Of a stretch of DNA of 64,000 bases, positions 13,959-23,768 are shown in pieces. The notes under the pieces were generated by a model. That model was not told the DNA's origin. It ran no database searches and saw nothing but the letters and a program-made list of their open reading frames with translations. This stretch comes from Hydrogenophaga sp. (lineage in GTDB: Bacteria; Pseudomonadota; Gammaproteobacteria; Burkholderiales; Burkholderiaceae_C). The first letter of the stretch is position 1; each line of letters begins with the position of its first letter. The DNA lies in assembly GCF_026125825.1 (NCBI RefSeq), contig NZ_JAHCKK010000014.1, positions 1 through 64,000 of the forward strand, written 5' to 3'. The position numbers and the translations under genes were made by a program.

Positions 13959-16850
13959 ATGAGCGATTCCCAATCGAACGGGGGCAACGTCTATGTTGCC
14001 TACAAAGGCAACTCGTACCTCTTCGGCGGCAACGCGCCGTATGTGGAAGAGATGTACGAAAACTACCTGGACAATCCTGGTAGCGTCCCCGACAACTGGC
14101 GCGGCTACTTCGACGCGCTGCAAAACGTTCCCGCCGGTGATGGCACCGACGCCCGCGACGTCCCCCACCAGCCCGTCATCAACGCCTTCGCCGAGCGCGC
14201 GAAGCAGGGTGGCACCAAAGTCGTCGTCGCCGCCGGAGCCGATTCCGAACTCGCTCGCAAGCGCACAGCCGTCCAGCAACTGATTGCCGCCTACCGCAAT
14301 GTCGGCGCCCGCTGGGCCGACCTGGATCCTCTCAAGCGCGCCGAACGCGATCACATTCCCGAACTCGAGCTGTCGTTCTACGGCTTCACCGATGCCGACC
14401 TCGAGACCGTGTTCAACACGAGCAACACGTTCTTCGGCAAGGAGACCATGTCCTTGCGGGAGCTGCTCAACGCCCTGCGCGAAACGTACTGCGGCTCCAT
14501 CGGCGCCGAGTACATGTACATCACCGACCAGAGCCAGAAGCGCTGGTGGCAGGAGCGCCTGGAAGCCACGCGCACCAAGCCCGCCTTCAATGCCGAGAAG
14601 AAGAAGCACATTCTCGATCGCCTGACGGCGGCCGAAGGCCTGGAGCGTTTCCTGCACACCAAGTACGTCGGCCAGAAGCGCTTCTCGCTGGAAGGTGGCG
14701 AGAGCTTCATTGCCTCGATGGACGAGCTGATCAACCAGGCCGGCCAGATCGGCGTGCAGGAAATCGTGATCGGCATGGCCCACCGCGGTCGCCTGAACGT
14801 GCTGGTCAACACCCTGGGCAAGATGCCCAAGGACCTGTTTGCCGAGTTCGATCACACCGCACCCGAAGAGCTGCCCGCCGGCGACGTGAAGTACCACCAG
14901 GGTTTCAGCTCCGACGTGACCACCCCGGGCGGCCCGGTCCACCTGTCGCTGGCTTTCAACCCCTCGCACCTGGAAATCGTGAACCCCGTCGTGGAAGGTT
15001 CGGTGCGTGCCCGCATGGACCGCCGTGGCGACCCGTTGGGCAAGCAGGTGCTGCCGGTGCTGGTGCACGGCGATGCCGCTTTTGCCGGCCAGGGCGTGGT
15101 GATGGAAACCCTGGCGCTGGCCGAAACCCGTGGCTATTCCACGGGTGGCACGGTGCACCTGGTGATCAACAACCAGATCGGCTTCACCACTTCCGATCCG
15201 CGCGACAGCCGCTCCACGCTGTACTGCTCCGACGTCGTGAAGATGATCGAGGCGCCGGTGCTGCACGTGAACGGGGACGACCCTGAAGCGGTGGTTTTCG
15301 CCACCCAACTGGCGCTCGACTTCCGCATGACCTTCCAGAAGGATGTGGTGGTTGACATCGTTTGCTTCCGCAAGCTCGGTCACAACGAGCAGGACACCCC
15401 GAGCCTGACGCAGCCGCTCATGTACAAGAAGATTGCGGCCCACCCCGGCACGCGCAAGCTGTACGCTGACAAGCTGGCCGCTCAGGGCCTGGGCGATTCG
15501 CTGGGCGACGACATGGTCAAGGCCTACCGTGCCGCGCTGGATGCCGGCCGCCACACGGTGGACCCGGTGCTGACCAACTTCAAGAGCAAATTCGCGGTCG
15601 ACTGGAGTCCTTACCTGGGCAAGAAGTGGACCGACAGCGCGGACTCTGCCATCCCCATGGCCGAGTGGAAGCGCCTGGCTGACCGCTTGACGGCGATCCC
15701 CGACAACATCACCCCGCACCAGCTGGTGAAGAAGGTGTACGCCGATCGCGCGGCCATGGGTCGTGGCGACATTCCGGTGGACTGGGGCATGGGCGAGCAC
15801 ATGGCTTTCGCTTCGCTGGTGGCCAGCGGCTTCCCGGTGCGCCTCTCGGGTGAGGACTGCGGCCGTGGCACGTTCACGCATCGGCACGCCGTCATTCACG
15901 ACCAGAACCGCGAAAAGTACGACGAGGGCACCTACGTCCCGCTGCAAAACGTGGCCGACAATCAGGCCCCGTTCGTGGTGATCGACTCGATCCTGTCTGA
16001 AGAGGCCGTGCTCGGTTTCGAATACGGTTACGCCTCGAACGACCCGAACACCCTGGTGATCTGGGAAGCGCAGTTCGGCGACTTCGTCAACGGCGCGCAA
16101 GTCGTGATCGACCAGTTCATCGCCTCCGGCGAAGTGAAGTGGGGCCGTGTCAACGGCATTACGATGATGCTGCCGCATGGCTACGAAGGCCAGGGCCCGG
16201 AGCACAGCTCGGCGCGCCTGGAGCGCTTCATGCAGCTGGCCGCCGACACCAACATGCAGGTGGTGCAGCCCACCACCGCGAGCCAGATCTTCCACGTCTT
16301 GCGCCGCCAGATGATTCGTGGGCTGCGCAAGCCGCTGATCATCTTCACGCCCAAGTCGCTGCTGCGCAACAAGGACGCGACGTCCCCGCTGTCCGAGTTC
16401 ACCAAGGGCGGCTTCCAGACCGTGATCCCGGAACAGAATGCCGACGTCGTGAAGAAGGCCGAGAAGGTCAAGCGAGTGATCTGCTGCTCGGGCAAGGTGT
16501 ACTACGACCTCGTGAAGAAGCGCGAAGAGCGGGGTTCGGACGACGTGGCGATCGTGCGCGTGGAGCAGCTGTACCCGTTCCCGCACAAGGTGTTTGGTGC
16601 CGAGCTGCGCAAGTACCCCAATGCGACGGACATCGTCTGGTGCCAGGATGAGCCGCAGAACCAGGGTGCCTGGTTCTTCGTGCAGCACTACATCCACGAG
16701 AACATGCTCGACGGGCAGAAGCTGGGCTACGCCGGGCGTGCGGCCTCCGCATCGCCGGCAGTGGGTTATGCCCACCTCCACCAGGAGCAGCAGAAGACGC
16801 TGATCGAAGCCGCTTTTGGCAAGCTCAAGGGCTTCATCCTCACCAAGTGA
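13959..16850 (+). CDS. sucA: 2-oxoglutarate dehydrogenase E1 component
   Basis: 963-residue thiamine-diphosphate enzyme that decarboxylates 2-oxoglutarate and succinylates the lipoyl group of SucB in the TCA cycle. The N-terminal E2-docking segment (YLFGGNAPYVEEMYENYLD) is present. The catalytic part shows IGMAHRGRLNVLVNTLGK, NPSHLEIVNPVVEGSVRA, the TPP/metal motif from GDAAFAGQGVVMETLALAE to NNQIGFTTSD, and KLGHNEQDTPS. The C-terminal half includes GYEGQGPEHSSARLERFMQL and VWCQDEPQNQGAW. Length is normal. It is first in sucA-sucB-lpd, behind a structured leader whose last hairpin touches the GGAGGT ribosome site, 11 bases from ATG. Confidence 0.98.
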   Translation: MSDSQSNGGNVYVAYKGNSYLFGGNAPYVEEMYENYLDNPGSVPDNWRGYFDALQNVPAGDGTDARDVPHQPVINAFAERAKQGGTKVVVAAGADSELARKRTAVQQLIAAYRNVGARWADLDPLKRAERDHIPELELSFYGFTDADLETVFNTSNTFFGKETMSLRELLNALRETYCGSIGAEYMYITDQSQKRWWQERLEATRTKPAFNAEKKKHILDRLTAAEGLERFLHTKYVGQKRFSLEGGESFIASMDELINQAGQIGVQEIVIGMAHRGRLNVLVNTLGKMPKDLFAEFDHTAPEELPAGDVKYHQGFSSDVTTPGGPVHLSLAFNPSHLEIVNPVVEGSVRARMDRRGDPLGKQVLPVLVHGDAAFAGQGVVMETLALAETRGYSTGGTVHLVINNQIGFTTSDPRDSRSTLYCSDVVKMIEAPVLHVNGDDPEAVVFATQLALDFRMTFQKDVVVDIVCFRKLGHNEQDTPSLTQPLMYKKIAAHPGTRKLYADKLAAQGLGDSLGDDMVKAYRAALDAGRHTVDPVLTNFKSKFAVDWSPYLGKKWTDSADSAIPMAEWKRLADRLTAIPDNITPHQLVKKVYADRAAMGRGDIPVDWGMGEHMAFASLVASGFPVRLSGEDCGRGTFTHRHAVIHDQNREKYDEGTYVPLQNVADNQAPFVVIDSILSEEAVLGFEYGYASNDPNTLVIWEAQFGDFVNGAQVVIDQFIASGEVKWGRVNGITMMLPHGYEGQGPEHSSARLERFMQLAADTNMQVVQPTTASQIFHVLRRQMIRGLRKPLIIFTPKSLLRNKDATSPLSEFTKGGFQTVIPEQNADVVKKAEKVKRVICCSGKVYYDLVKKREERGSDDVAIVRVEQLYPFPHKVFGAELRKYPNATDIVWCQDEPQNQGAWFFVQHYIHENMLDGQKLGYAGRAASASPAVGYAHLHQEQQKTLIEAAFGKLKGFILTK

Positions 16851-16865
16851 CTTGAACGGACCCCC

Positions 16866-16901
16866 AGCCGGTCACCCGACGTTGACGTCCCGTGACCGGC
16901 T
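16866..16901 (+). repeat. Intercistronic stem-loop between sucA and sucB
   Basis: Perfect 10-base arms AGCCGGTCAC (16866-16875) and GTGACCGGCT (16892-16901), with an inner GACGT/ACGTC pairing around a two-base loop, so the whole element is one long interrupted hairpin. There is no T run after it, so it is unlikely to terminate; it may protect the sucA 3' end or set the sucA:sucB ratio. Confidence 0.7.
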
Positions 16902-16939
16902 TGTCCGGAGCACCCCATAAAACCCTAGGTAGAACACTC

Positions 16940-18205
16940 ATGGCAATCGTAGAAGTCAAAGTTCCGCAACTGTCCGAATCCGTGGCCGAAGCCACCTTGC
17001 TGGCATGGAAGAAGAAGGCCGGCGAGGCCGTCGCCGCCGATGAAATCCTGATCGAAATTGAAACCGACAAGGTCGTGCTCGAGGTGCCCGCGCCCGCCGC
17101 TGGCGTGCTGGTTGAACTCGTCCAGGGCGATGGCGCCACCGTGGCCGCCGACCAACTGATCGCGCGCATCGATACCGCCGCGGTCGCTGGTGCCTCAGCG
17201 CCCGCGCCTGCCGCAGCGCCAGCCGTGGCGGCGGCACCCGCCGCCACGCCGGCCGCCGCCGCGGCTGCAACGTCTCAGTCCAAGGCCGGTGTGGCCATGC
17301 CGGCCGCCGCCAAGTTGATGGCCGACAACAACCTGGCCGCTGGCTCGGTTGCCGGCACCGGCAAGGACGGTCGCGTGACCAAGGGCGACGTGCTGTCGGC
17401 CGTGGCCGCGCCCAAGGCCGCTGTGGCCGCGCCCGTGGCGATTCCCACCGGCGCACCCACCAAGGTGCTGCCGCAGGTGCCCGTGGTCGCTCCCGACCTG
17501 GGCGACCGTCCGGAAGAGCGCGTGGCCATGACCCGCCTGCGCGCCCGTGTGGCCGAGCGCCTGCTGCAGTCGCAATCGACCAACGCCATCCTGACCACGT
17601 TCAACGAAGTGAACATGGCGCCCGTGATGGAGATGCGCAAGAAGTTCCAGGAAAAGTTCGAGAAGGAACACGGCGTGAAGCTGGGCTTCATGAGCTTCTT
17701 CGTGAAAGCCGCTGTGCACGCGCTCAAGAAGTATCCGATTCTGAACGCCTCGGTGGACGGCAACGACATCGTCTACCACGGCTACTTCGACATCGGTATC
17801 GCGGTTGGCTCGCCCCGCGGCCTGGTGGTGCCCATCCTGCGCAATGCGGACCAGATGAGCTTTGCCGACATCGAGAAGAAGATCGCCGAATTCGGTCAGA
17901 AGGCCAAGGACGGCAAGCTGGGTCTGGACGATCTCACCGGCGGCACGTTCTCCATTTCCAACGGCGGCACCTTCGGCTCGATGATGTCCACCCCCATCAT
18001 CAACCCGCCCCAGTCGGCCATCCTGGGTGTTCATGCCACCAAGGACCGCGCCATGGTGGAAAACGGCCAGGTGGTCGTGCGCCCCATGAACTACTTCGCC
18101 ATGTCCTATGACCACCGCATCATCGATGGTCGTGAGGCCGTGCTGGGTCTGGTGGCGATGAAGGAAGCGCTGGAAGATCCTGCCCGCCTGCTGTTCGACA
18201 TCTGA
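16940..18205 (+). CDS. sucB: Dihydrolipoamide succinyltransferase, E2 of 2-oxoglutarate dehydrogenase
   Basis: 421 residues. One lipoyl domain (about 1-77, K44 in [12 protein letters not shown]), an Ala-rich linker, the subunit-binding domain (about 114-150: [18 protein letters not shown], then [12 protein letters not shown]) and the catalytic domain from about 190, ending [10 protein letters not shown] with H392 and D396. The sequence [19 protein letters not shown] at the N-terminus distinguishes SucB from AceF. The ATG at 16940 was chosen because family members start [10 protein letters not shown]. It follows sucA after an 89-base gap with a long hairpin and precedes lpd after a second hairpin. 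Forms the 24-subunit core of the cytosolic complex. Confidence 0.98.
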   Translation: MAIVEVKVPQLSESVAEATLLAWKKKAGEAVAADEILIEIETDKVVLEVPAPAAGVLVELVQGDGATVAADQLIARIDTAAVAGASAPAPAAAPAVAAAPAATPAAAAAATSQSKAGVAMPAAAKLMADNNLAAGSVAGTGKDGRVTKGDVLSAVAAPKAAVAAPVAIPTGAPTKVLPQVPVVAPDLGDRPEERVAMTRLRARVAERLLQSQSTNAILTTFNEVNMAPVMEMRKKFQEKFEKEHGVKLGFMSFFVKAAVHALKKYPILNASVDGNDIVYHGYFDIGIAVGSPRGLVVPILRNADQMSFADIEKKIAEFGQKAKDGKLGLDDLTGGTFSISNGGTFGSMMSTPIINPPQSAILGVHATKDRAMVENGQVVVRPMNYFAMSYDHRIIDGREAVLGLVAMKEALEDPARLLFDI

Positions 18206-18221
18206 TCTGCAAACTCTCCCG

Positions 18222-18245
18222 CCAACGCCCCGACAGGGGCGTTGG
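18222..18245 (+). repeat. Intercistronic stem-loop between sucB and lpd
   Basis: Perfect 10-base stem CCAACGCCCC (18222-18231) and GGGGCGTTGG (18236-18245) with a GACA tetraloop, 17 bases after the sucB stop and 23 before lpd. It is followed by CCCATTG, not T residues, so it resembles an mRNA-stability or partial-termination element. Confidence 0.7.
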
Positions 18246-18268
18246 CCCATTGAATTCAGGAAAACAAC

Positions 18269-19696
18269 ATGTCCCAATCCTTTGACGTGGTCGTGATCGG
18301 CGGCGGCCCCGGTGGCTACATCGCGGCCATCCGCGCAGCGCAACTCGGCTTCAAGGTCGCCTGCATCGACGAGTGGAAGAACGCCGCCGGCGGTCCGGCA
18401 CCGGGTGGCACTTGCACCAACGTGGGTTGCATCCCCAGCAAGGCGCTGCTGCAATCGTCCGAGCACTTCGACCATGCCAACCACCACTTTGCCGACCACG
18501 GCATCAGCGCGACCAATGTGAAGATCGACATCGCCAAGATGATCGGCCGCAAAGACTCGGTGGTGAAGCAGAACAACGACGGCATCCTTTACCTGTTCAA
18601 GAAGAACAAGGTCACCTTCTTCCATGGCCGCGGATCGTTCGTGAAGGCCGTCGAGGCGGGCTACGAGATCCAGGTGACCGGACCCAAGGAAGAGCTCATC
18701 ACGGGTCAGCAGATCATTCTGGCCACCGGTTCCAACGCCCGTGCACTGCCGGGCGTGCCGTTCGACGAAGAGAGCGTCCTGTCCAACGACGGCGCGCTGC
18801 GCCTGGGTGCCGTGCCCAAGAAGCTGGTGTTGATCGGCTCCGGTGTGATTGGCCTGGAAATGGGCTCTGTCTGGCGCCGACTGGGTGCGGACGTGACCAT
18901 CCTCGAAGGTCTGCCCACTTTCCTGGGGGCGGTGGATGAACAGATCGCCAAGGAGGCCAAGAAGGCGTTTGACAAGCAGGGCCTGAAAATCGAGCTGGGC
19001 GTCAAGGTCGGCGAGGTCAAGACGGGCAAGAAGGGCGTGAGCGTGGCCTACACGAACGCCAAGGGTGAGGCGCAGAACATCGATGCCGACAAGCTGATCG
19101 TCTCCATCGGCCGTGTGCCCAACACCGTCGGCCTCAATGCCGAGGCTGTGGGCCTGCAGCTCGACGAGCGCGGCGCGATCGTGGTGGACGGCGAATGCCG
19201 CACCAGCCTCAAGGGCGTGTGGGCTGTTGGCGATGTGGTGCGCGGCCCCATGCTGGCACACAAGGCGGAAGAAGAGGGCGTGGCGGTGGCCGAGCGCATC
19301 GCTGGCCAGCATGGGCACGTCAACTTCAACACCATTCCCTGGGTGATCTACACCAGTCCCGAGATCGCCTGGGTGGGCCGCACCGAGCAGCAGCTCAAGG
19401 CTGACGGTGTGAAGTACAAGGCCGGCACCTTCCCGTTCCTGGCCAACGGCCGTGCGCGGGCCCTGGGCGACACCACCGGCATGGTGAAGTTCCTGGCCGA
19501 CGCCACCACCGACGAAATCCTAGGCGTGCACATCGTCGGTCCCATGGCCAGCGAACTGATCGCAGAAGCCGTGGTGGCCATGGAGTTCAAGGCCAGTGCC
19601 GAGGACATCGCGCGCATCTGCCACGCCCATCCTTCGCTGTCCGAAGCGACGAAGGAGGCCGCACTGGCGGTGGACAAGCGCACGCTGAACTTCTAA
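18269..19696 (+). CDS. lpd: Dihydrolipoyl dehydrogenase (E3) of the 2-oxoglutarate dehydrogenase operon
   Basis: 475-residue E3 without lipoyl domain. FAD motif [20 protein letters not shown], redox pair C49/C54 in [16 protein letters not shown] motif [18 protein letters not shown], the GRVPNT segment, the second FAD contact [20 protein letters not shown], and C-terminal [15 protein letters not shown] with the catalytic His. A short insert near residue 38 ([11 protein letters not shown]) is typical of the eukaryote-like/alphaproteobacterial E3 branch. It reoxidises the lipoyl groups of SucB and may also serve other complexes. RBS AGGAAAA precedes the ATG. zapE follows after only 9 bases, so read-through is likely. 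Confidence 0.97.
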   Translation: MSQSFDVVVIGGGPGGYIAAIRAAQLGFKVACIDEWKNAAGGPAPGGTCTNVGCIPSKALLQSSEHFDHANHHFADHGISATNVKIDIAKMIGRKDSVVKQNNDGILYLFKKNKVTFFHGRGSFVKAVEAGYEIQVTGPKEELITGQQIILATGSNARALPGVPFDEESVLSNDGALRLGAVPKKLVLIGSGVIGLEMGSVWRRLGADVTILEGLPTFLGAVDEQIAKEAKKAFDKQGLKIELGVKVGEVKTGKKGVSVAYTNAKGEAQNIDADKLIVSIGRVPNTVGLNAEAVGLQLDERGAIVVDGECRTSLKGVWAVGDVVRGPMLAHKAEEEGVAVAERIAGQHGHVNFNTIPWVIYTSPEIAWVGRTEQQLKADGVKYKAGTFPFLANGRARALGDTTGMVKFLADATTDEILGVHIVGPMASELIAEAVVAMEFKASAEDIARICHAHPSLSEATKEAALAVDKRTLNF

Positions 19697-19705
19697 GCGC
19701 CGATC

Positions 19706-20803
19706 TTGAGCGTCCGCAGCACGTATGAGGCTGCGCTCAAGGAGCGCGGCTACACGACGGATCCCGCCCAGCAGCGCGCCATCGACGCGCTGGAGCGGTG
19801 TGCGTCCGAGTGGGCGGCGTACAAGCAGAAGCGCTCGAACTCGCTGAAGAAACTCTTTGTCAACCCGGAGATCCCGCGAGGCGTGTACATGTACGGCGGC
19901 GTGGGCCGGGGCAAGAGTTTCCTCATGGAGTGCTTCTTCGAAGCGGTGCCGCTGCGGCGCAAGACACGGCTTCATTTTCATGAGTTCATGCGGGAGGTGC
20001 ACCGGGAACTGCGCGAGTTGCAGGGCACCGTGAACCCGCTGGACGAGCTTGGTGCGCGCATCGCCAAGCGGTACAAGCTCATCTGTTTCGATGAGTTCCA
20101 TGTGGCGGACGTGACAGATGCGATGATCCTGCACCGCCTGCTCGACGCGCTGTTCAAGGCGGGCGTGGGGTTCGTCACCACTTCCAACTTCCGACCGGAC
20201 GACCTTTACCCCGATGGCTTGCACCGGGATCGCATCCTGCCCGCGATCGAGTTGCTCAAGCAACGGCTGGAGGTGCTCAGCGTGGACAACGGCACCGACT
20301 ACCGCCAGCGCACGCTCAATCACATCCAGCTTTACCACTGTCCCCTGGGGCCGCAGGCCGACGCTGCGATGGAGGCCACCTTCAACGAACTGGCCGAGAT
20401 GGGTGACCAGGACGCGGTCATGCACATCGAAGCGCGGCAGATTCAGGCACTGCGGCGTGCAGGCGGCGTGATCTGGTTCGACTTCCGCACCCTGTGCGGC
20501 GGACCCCGCTCGCAAAACGACTACCTGGAGATCGCGTCCCAGTTTCACACGCTGATGTTGTCGAACGTGCCTCAAATGTCGGTGCGACAGGCGTCGGAAG
20601 CCCGGCGCTTCACCTGGCTGGTGGATGTGCTGTACGACCGGCGGGTCAAGCTGGTGATGTCCGCCGCCGTGCCACCCGAGGAGCTGTACGTGGAAGGGCC
20701 GATGTCGCACGAGTTCCCGCGCACGGTGTCTCGACTGACCGAGATGCAGTCACAGGAATTCCTGTCGCTCGAGCATCGGCTGGTGGACACCGGCCTGACT
20801 TGA
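19706..20803 (+). CDS. zapE: Cell division protein ZapE (AFG1-like ATPase)
   Basis: 365-residue P-loop ATPase that associates with the Z-ring in proteobacteria. Walker A GGVGRGKS (64-71), Walker B LICFDEF (D129, E130), the sensor-like TTSNFRPDDLYPDGL, and the family segment SRFTWLVDVLYDRRVKL-like (here EARRFTWLVDVLYDRRVK). No ATG exists near the family N-terminus; a TTG at 19706 gives MSVRSTYEAALKERGYTTDP, matching the expected start. It sits nine bases after lpd and ends eight bases before the convergent PP2C gene. Normal length. Confidence 0.93.
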   Translation: MSVRSTYEAALKERGYTTDPAQQRAIDALERCASEWAAYKQKRSNSLKKLFVNPEIPRGVYMYGGVGRGKSFLMECFFEAVPLRRKTRLHFHEFMREVHRELRELQGTVNPLDELGARIAKRYKLICFDEFHVADVTDAMILHRLLDALFKAGVGFVTTSNFRPDDLYPDGLHRDRILPAIELLKQRLEVLSVDNGTDYRQRTLNHIQLYHCPLGPQADAAMEATFNELAEMGDQDAVMHIEARQIQALRRAGGVIWFDFRTLCGGPRSQNDYLEIASQFHTLMLSNVPQMSVRQASEARRFTWLVDVLYDRRVKLVMSAAVPPEELYVEGPMSHEFPRTVSRLTEMQSQEFLSLEHRLVDTGLT

Positions 20804-20811
20804 ACCCCTTT

Positions 20812-21570
20812 TTAGCCCAGTGGGTCGAGTTTGACGATTGCGATCGACAGGTTGTCGCCCATGCCCTTGGCGCGCGAGCGCGCCTTCTGGATCAGGAACT
20901 CGCAGGCCTCGCGAGGCGAGAGCATGGCAATGGTGCTGGAGAGCTCTTCCGGGGTGAAGTAGTGCCAGATGCCGTCGCTGCAGGCCATGATCGCGTCGCC
21001 CGCGCTCAGCTGAGGCACCACATGAAGGTCCACGGGGGGATCGTTCTCCGTGCCCAGGCAGCCCATCAGGATGTTGGCGTGCGGGTGGTCCAGCGCTTCT
21101 TCTTCACTGATTTCGCCCTGGTTGACCAGCGTCTGCACATAGGAATGGTCCATGGTTCGAAAGACCATCCGGCCATTGCGGAAGTGGTAGATCCGCGAGT
21201 CGCCTGCATGCACCCAGTGGCTGTCACCGCCCGGGTTGATGAGGAAGGCGGCGATGGTGCTGTGCGGCTCCTGTTCGGCGGAGACGGCCGTGAGCTTGAT
21301 GACCAGATGCGATTCCTCGACGATCTGGCGCAGCAGCGCGGCGGCATCATCCGTTTCGGGGTCGTAGCGTTCAAACAGTTGCCGCGCCGTGAGCATCACC
21401 TGGTCAGAGGCCTTGCGCCCGCCGCTGCGACCTCCCATCCCGTCGGCCAGCACCGCAAGCAGGCAGGAGCCTTGGCGCGGATGGTGCAGCAAGCAGACCT
21501 GGTCTTGCTGGTAATCGCGGTCGCCCCGATGGATGCCGGTGGAGGCCTGGATGCGGTAGCCTTTGGACAT
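20812..21570 (-). CDS. PP2C-family serine/threonine protein phosphatase
   Basis: 252 residues starting MSKGYRIQASTGIHRGDRD. The metal-dependent PP2C motifs are in order: GDRDYQQDQ, LLAVLADGMGGRSGG, the HWVHAGDSRIYHFRNG strand, TMDHSYVQ, ACSDGIWHYF and GDNLSIAIVKL. These provide the Asp residues binding two Mn/Mg ions. Cytosolic, no membrane segment. It probably dephosphorylates Ser/Thr in a kinase/phosphatase switch such as those with FHA partners or type VI secretion, but no kinase gene lies nearby. Divergent from the DinG/YoaA helicase across 164 bases and convergent with zapE. The start lacks a strong RBS. Confidence 0.92.
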   Translation of the reverse strand: MSKGYRIQASTGIHRGDRDYQQDQVCLLHHPRQGSCLLAVLADGMGGRSGGRKASDQVMLTARQLFERYDPETDDAAALLRQIVEESHLVIKLTAVSAEQEPHSTIAAFLINPGGDSHWVHAGDSRIYHFRNGRMVFRTMDHSYVQTLVNQGEISEEEALDHPHANILMGCLGTENDPPVDLHVVPQLSAGDAIMACSDGIWHYFTPEELSSTIAMLSPREACEFLIQKARSRAKGMGDNLSIAIVKLDPLG

Positions 21571-21734
21571 GAATATGCTGGGCGATCTGTTCGAGTAGGG
21601 AAATGCGCCCAATGGTATCCACATCTGTGGCGTGCAAAGCCCGGCAAAGGCCGAAACCGTGAACCCTTGCGCACCGGCCCGCCGTCCGGCAGCGTGGACC
21701 TGCTCAACGGTGTCCGGCTTGACCTGGAGGCAGC

Positions 21735-23768
21735 TTGAGCGAACTTGAAGTCGGTGTGGCGGCCGCGTTCGCCGCAGACGGTCCCCTGGCGCGTGCGCAT
21801 GGCAGGCTGAGCCCGCGTCAGGGGCAGCTTGACATGGCCGTCGCCGTGGCCCGAGCCATTGAAAAAGGCCACGGCCTGGCTGTCGAGGCCGGAACCGGGG
21901 TGGGGAAGACATTTGCCTACCTGGTGCCCCTGCTGCTCAGCGGCCGGCGCGCGCTGCTGTCGACCGCCACCCAGGCTTTGCAAGACCAGTTGTTCACGCG
22001 TGACATTCCTGCGGTGGTCCGCGCGCTCGGTCTGCCGGTGCGTGTGGCCTTGCTCAAGGGCCGCTCAAGCTACGTGTGCCTGCACCGGCTGGAGCAGGCC
22101 TTGCATGGGCCGGCGTCGGCCGGGTTGCGCGATCCGGCGATCACCGCTGCGCTTGCACAGATGCTGAGTTGGGCCCATCGATCGCGCAGCGGCGACCTCG
22201 CCGAGCTGGAGGCACTGGACGAACGCTCGCCGTTGCGGCCGATGGTCACGTCCACCCGCGACAACTGCCTGGGCGCGAGCTGTCCGCGCCACGGTGAGTG
22301 CCACGTCAACCGGGCGCGCGGTGAGGCCCTGCAGGCCGAGTGGGTGGTCGTCAACCACCACCTGTTCTTTTCCGATCAGCTGCTGCAGGAGTCGGGCGTG
22401 GCGTCGTTGTTGCCGGCCGCCGAGGTGGTGGTGTTCGACGAAGCGCATCGGCTGAACGACACGGGCATTCCGTTTTTGGGTCGCACCCTGGGCACAGGGC
22501 AGTTGCGGGAGTTGGCGCGCGATCTGGCCCTTCAAGGGCCGCAGTGGGCGCGGGGCCAGCGGCCGTGGGCGCACCTCGCACTGGCCATCGAACAGGCCGC
22601 GCGCGCGATGGCCACCGTGCCCCGCCAGGCCGGTGGCAGTGGCGGCCGCCACCGTTGGCAAGCCATGGCGCCCGAAGGCGTTGACGCTGCCGCCTGGCAG
22701 GCCTGCGTCATCGGCCTTGACCGGGCGCTGGCTTCCAGTCAGGAGGCGCTGGCCGCCACCGCTCAGGCCTCGGTGGAGCTGGAGCGCCTTGAAGCCCGTG
22801 TGCTGGCCCTTTTCTCTGCGTGGAGAGGCATGGCCGCTGGCATGCCGGCGGCCGATCGGGTTCGGTGGGTGGAGTGGGCCGGTAGCGGACATTGGCGTGC
22901 GGTGTATGCACCATCCGACTGCGCTGGTCTGTTCCAGCCTCTGCTGGACGAATCATCGGGTCGGCGCAGCTGGGTGTTTTCATCGGCCACCTTGGGCAGC
23001 GACGACGGGCTGAGCTGGTTCACGCGGGGCCTCGGCCTGGAGGCGCTGCCGAGTCTGCACACGCTGCGCGTGCCGAGCCCGTTTGACCACGCGGCCCAGG
23101 CGGCGCTGTATGTGCCCCACGACCTGCCCGAGCCGGCCGACGCCTCGCACACGCCCGCGCTGGCCGACGCGGTGGCGCGTTGGGCGGCGAGACTGGGCGG
23201 CCGAACGCTGGTGTTGACCACCACCTTGCGCGCTGCGTCGCGCATGGCGGAGCATTTGCAGAGCCTGGTGGCGCAGGGGCGATGTGCACCCCTTCAGGTG
23301 TTGGCTCAGGGGCGCCTGTCCAAGCGCACACTGTTGGCCCGGTTCCGTCAGGCGGACGCTCCTTCGGTGCTGGTGGCGTCGGCGTCGTTCTGGGAGGGCG
23401 TTGATCTGCCCGGCGACGCGCTGCAGCTGCTGGTCATCGACAAGCTGCCTTTCCCACCGCCGGACGATCCCCTGATGCAGGCGCGCGGCCAGCGCCTGGA
23501 AGCCCAGGGCTTGAGCGCATTCAACGACGCCTTTCTGCCCGAGGCGGCCATGGCGCTCAAGCAGGGGGCGGGGCGCCTGATCCGCTCCGAGACCGACCAA
23601 GGCATTCTGGTGATCGGCGACAGACGCCTGCTCACCCGTTCTTATGGCAACCGTTTGCTTGGCGCTTTGCCACCCATGAGCCGGCTGGTGGATGAGGCGG
23701 ACATGACCGCACGCCTCGATGCGCTGGTGCTTACCAGATCTTCCACCAGGGATCGTCTTTTGACTTGA
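21735..23768 (+). CDS. DinG/YoaA-family Fe-S DNA helicase
   Basis: 677-residue superfamily 2, XPD-like 5'-3' helicase. Motif I AGTGVGKT (52-59); Fe-S cluster cysteines C115, C178, C183 and C189 (YVC, NCLGASC, GEC); DEAH box 235-238 in VVVFDEAHRLND; motif V/VI region ASFWEGVDLPGD and QGAGRLIRSETDQG; plus ITT/TTLRAASRMAEHL. Complete Fe-S set and length fit YoaA, which with DinG resolves stalled replication structures. The start is a TTG at 21735 giving MSELEVGVAAAF; no better start is seen. The last 38 bases overlap the end of bamD on the other strand. Confidence 0.93.
   Translation: MSELEVGVAAAFAADGPLARAHGRLSPRQGQLDMAVAVARAIEKGHGLAVEAGTGVGKTFAYLVPLLLSGRRALLSTATQALQDQLFTRDIPAVVRALGLPVRVALLKGRSSYVCLHRLEQALHGPASAGLRDPAITAALAQMLSWAHRSRSGDLAELEALDERSPLRPMVTSTRDNCLGASCPRHGECHVNRARGEALQAEWVVVNHHLFFSDQLLQESGVASLLPAAEVVVFDEAHRLNDTGIPFLGRTLGTGQLRELARDLALQGPQWARGQRPWAHLALAIEQAARAMATVPRQAGGSGGRHRWQAMAPEGVDAAAWQACVIGLDRALASSQEALAATAQASVELERLEARVLALFSAWRGMAAGMPAADRVRWVEWAGSGHWRAVYAPSDCAGLFQPLLDESSGRRSWVFSSATLGSDDGLSWFTRGLGLEALPSLHTLRVPSPFDHAAQAALYVPHDLPEPADASHTPALADAVARWAARLGGRTLVLTTTLRAASRMAEHLQSLVAQGRCAPLQVLAQGRLSKRTLLARFRQADAPSVLVASASFWEGVDLPGDALQLLVIDKLPFPPPDDPLMQARGQRLEAQGLSAFNDAFLPEAAMALKQGAGRLIRSETDQGILVIGDRRLLTRSYGNRLLGALPPMSRLVDEADMTARLDALVLTRSSTRDRLLT

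Noticed and set aside
13806-16781. Open frame of 991 codons on the minus strand opposite sucA
   Set aside because: Same composition artefact; sucA is unmistakable on the plus strand and covers nearly the whole frame.
17195-19318. Open frame of 707 codons on the minus strand opposite sucB-lpd
   Set aside because: Antisense of two clear dehydrogenase-complex genes, His/Gln/Gly-rich translation with no domain, crosses the intergenic hairpin.
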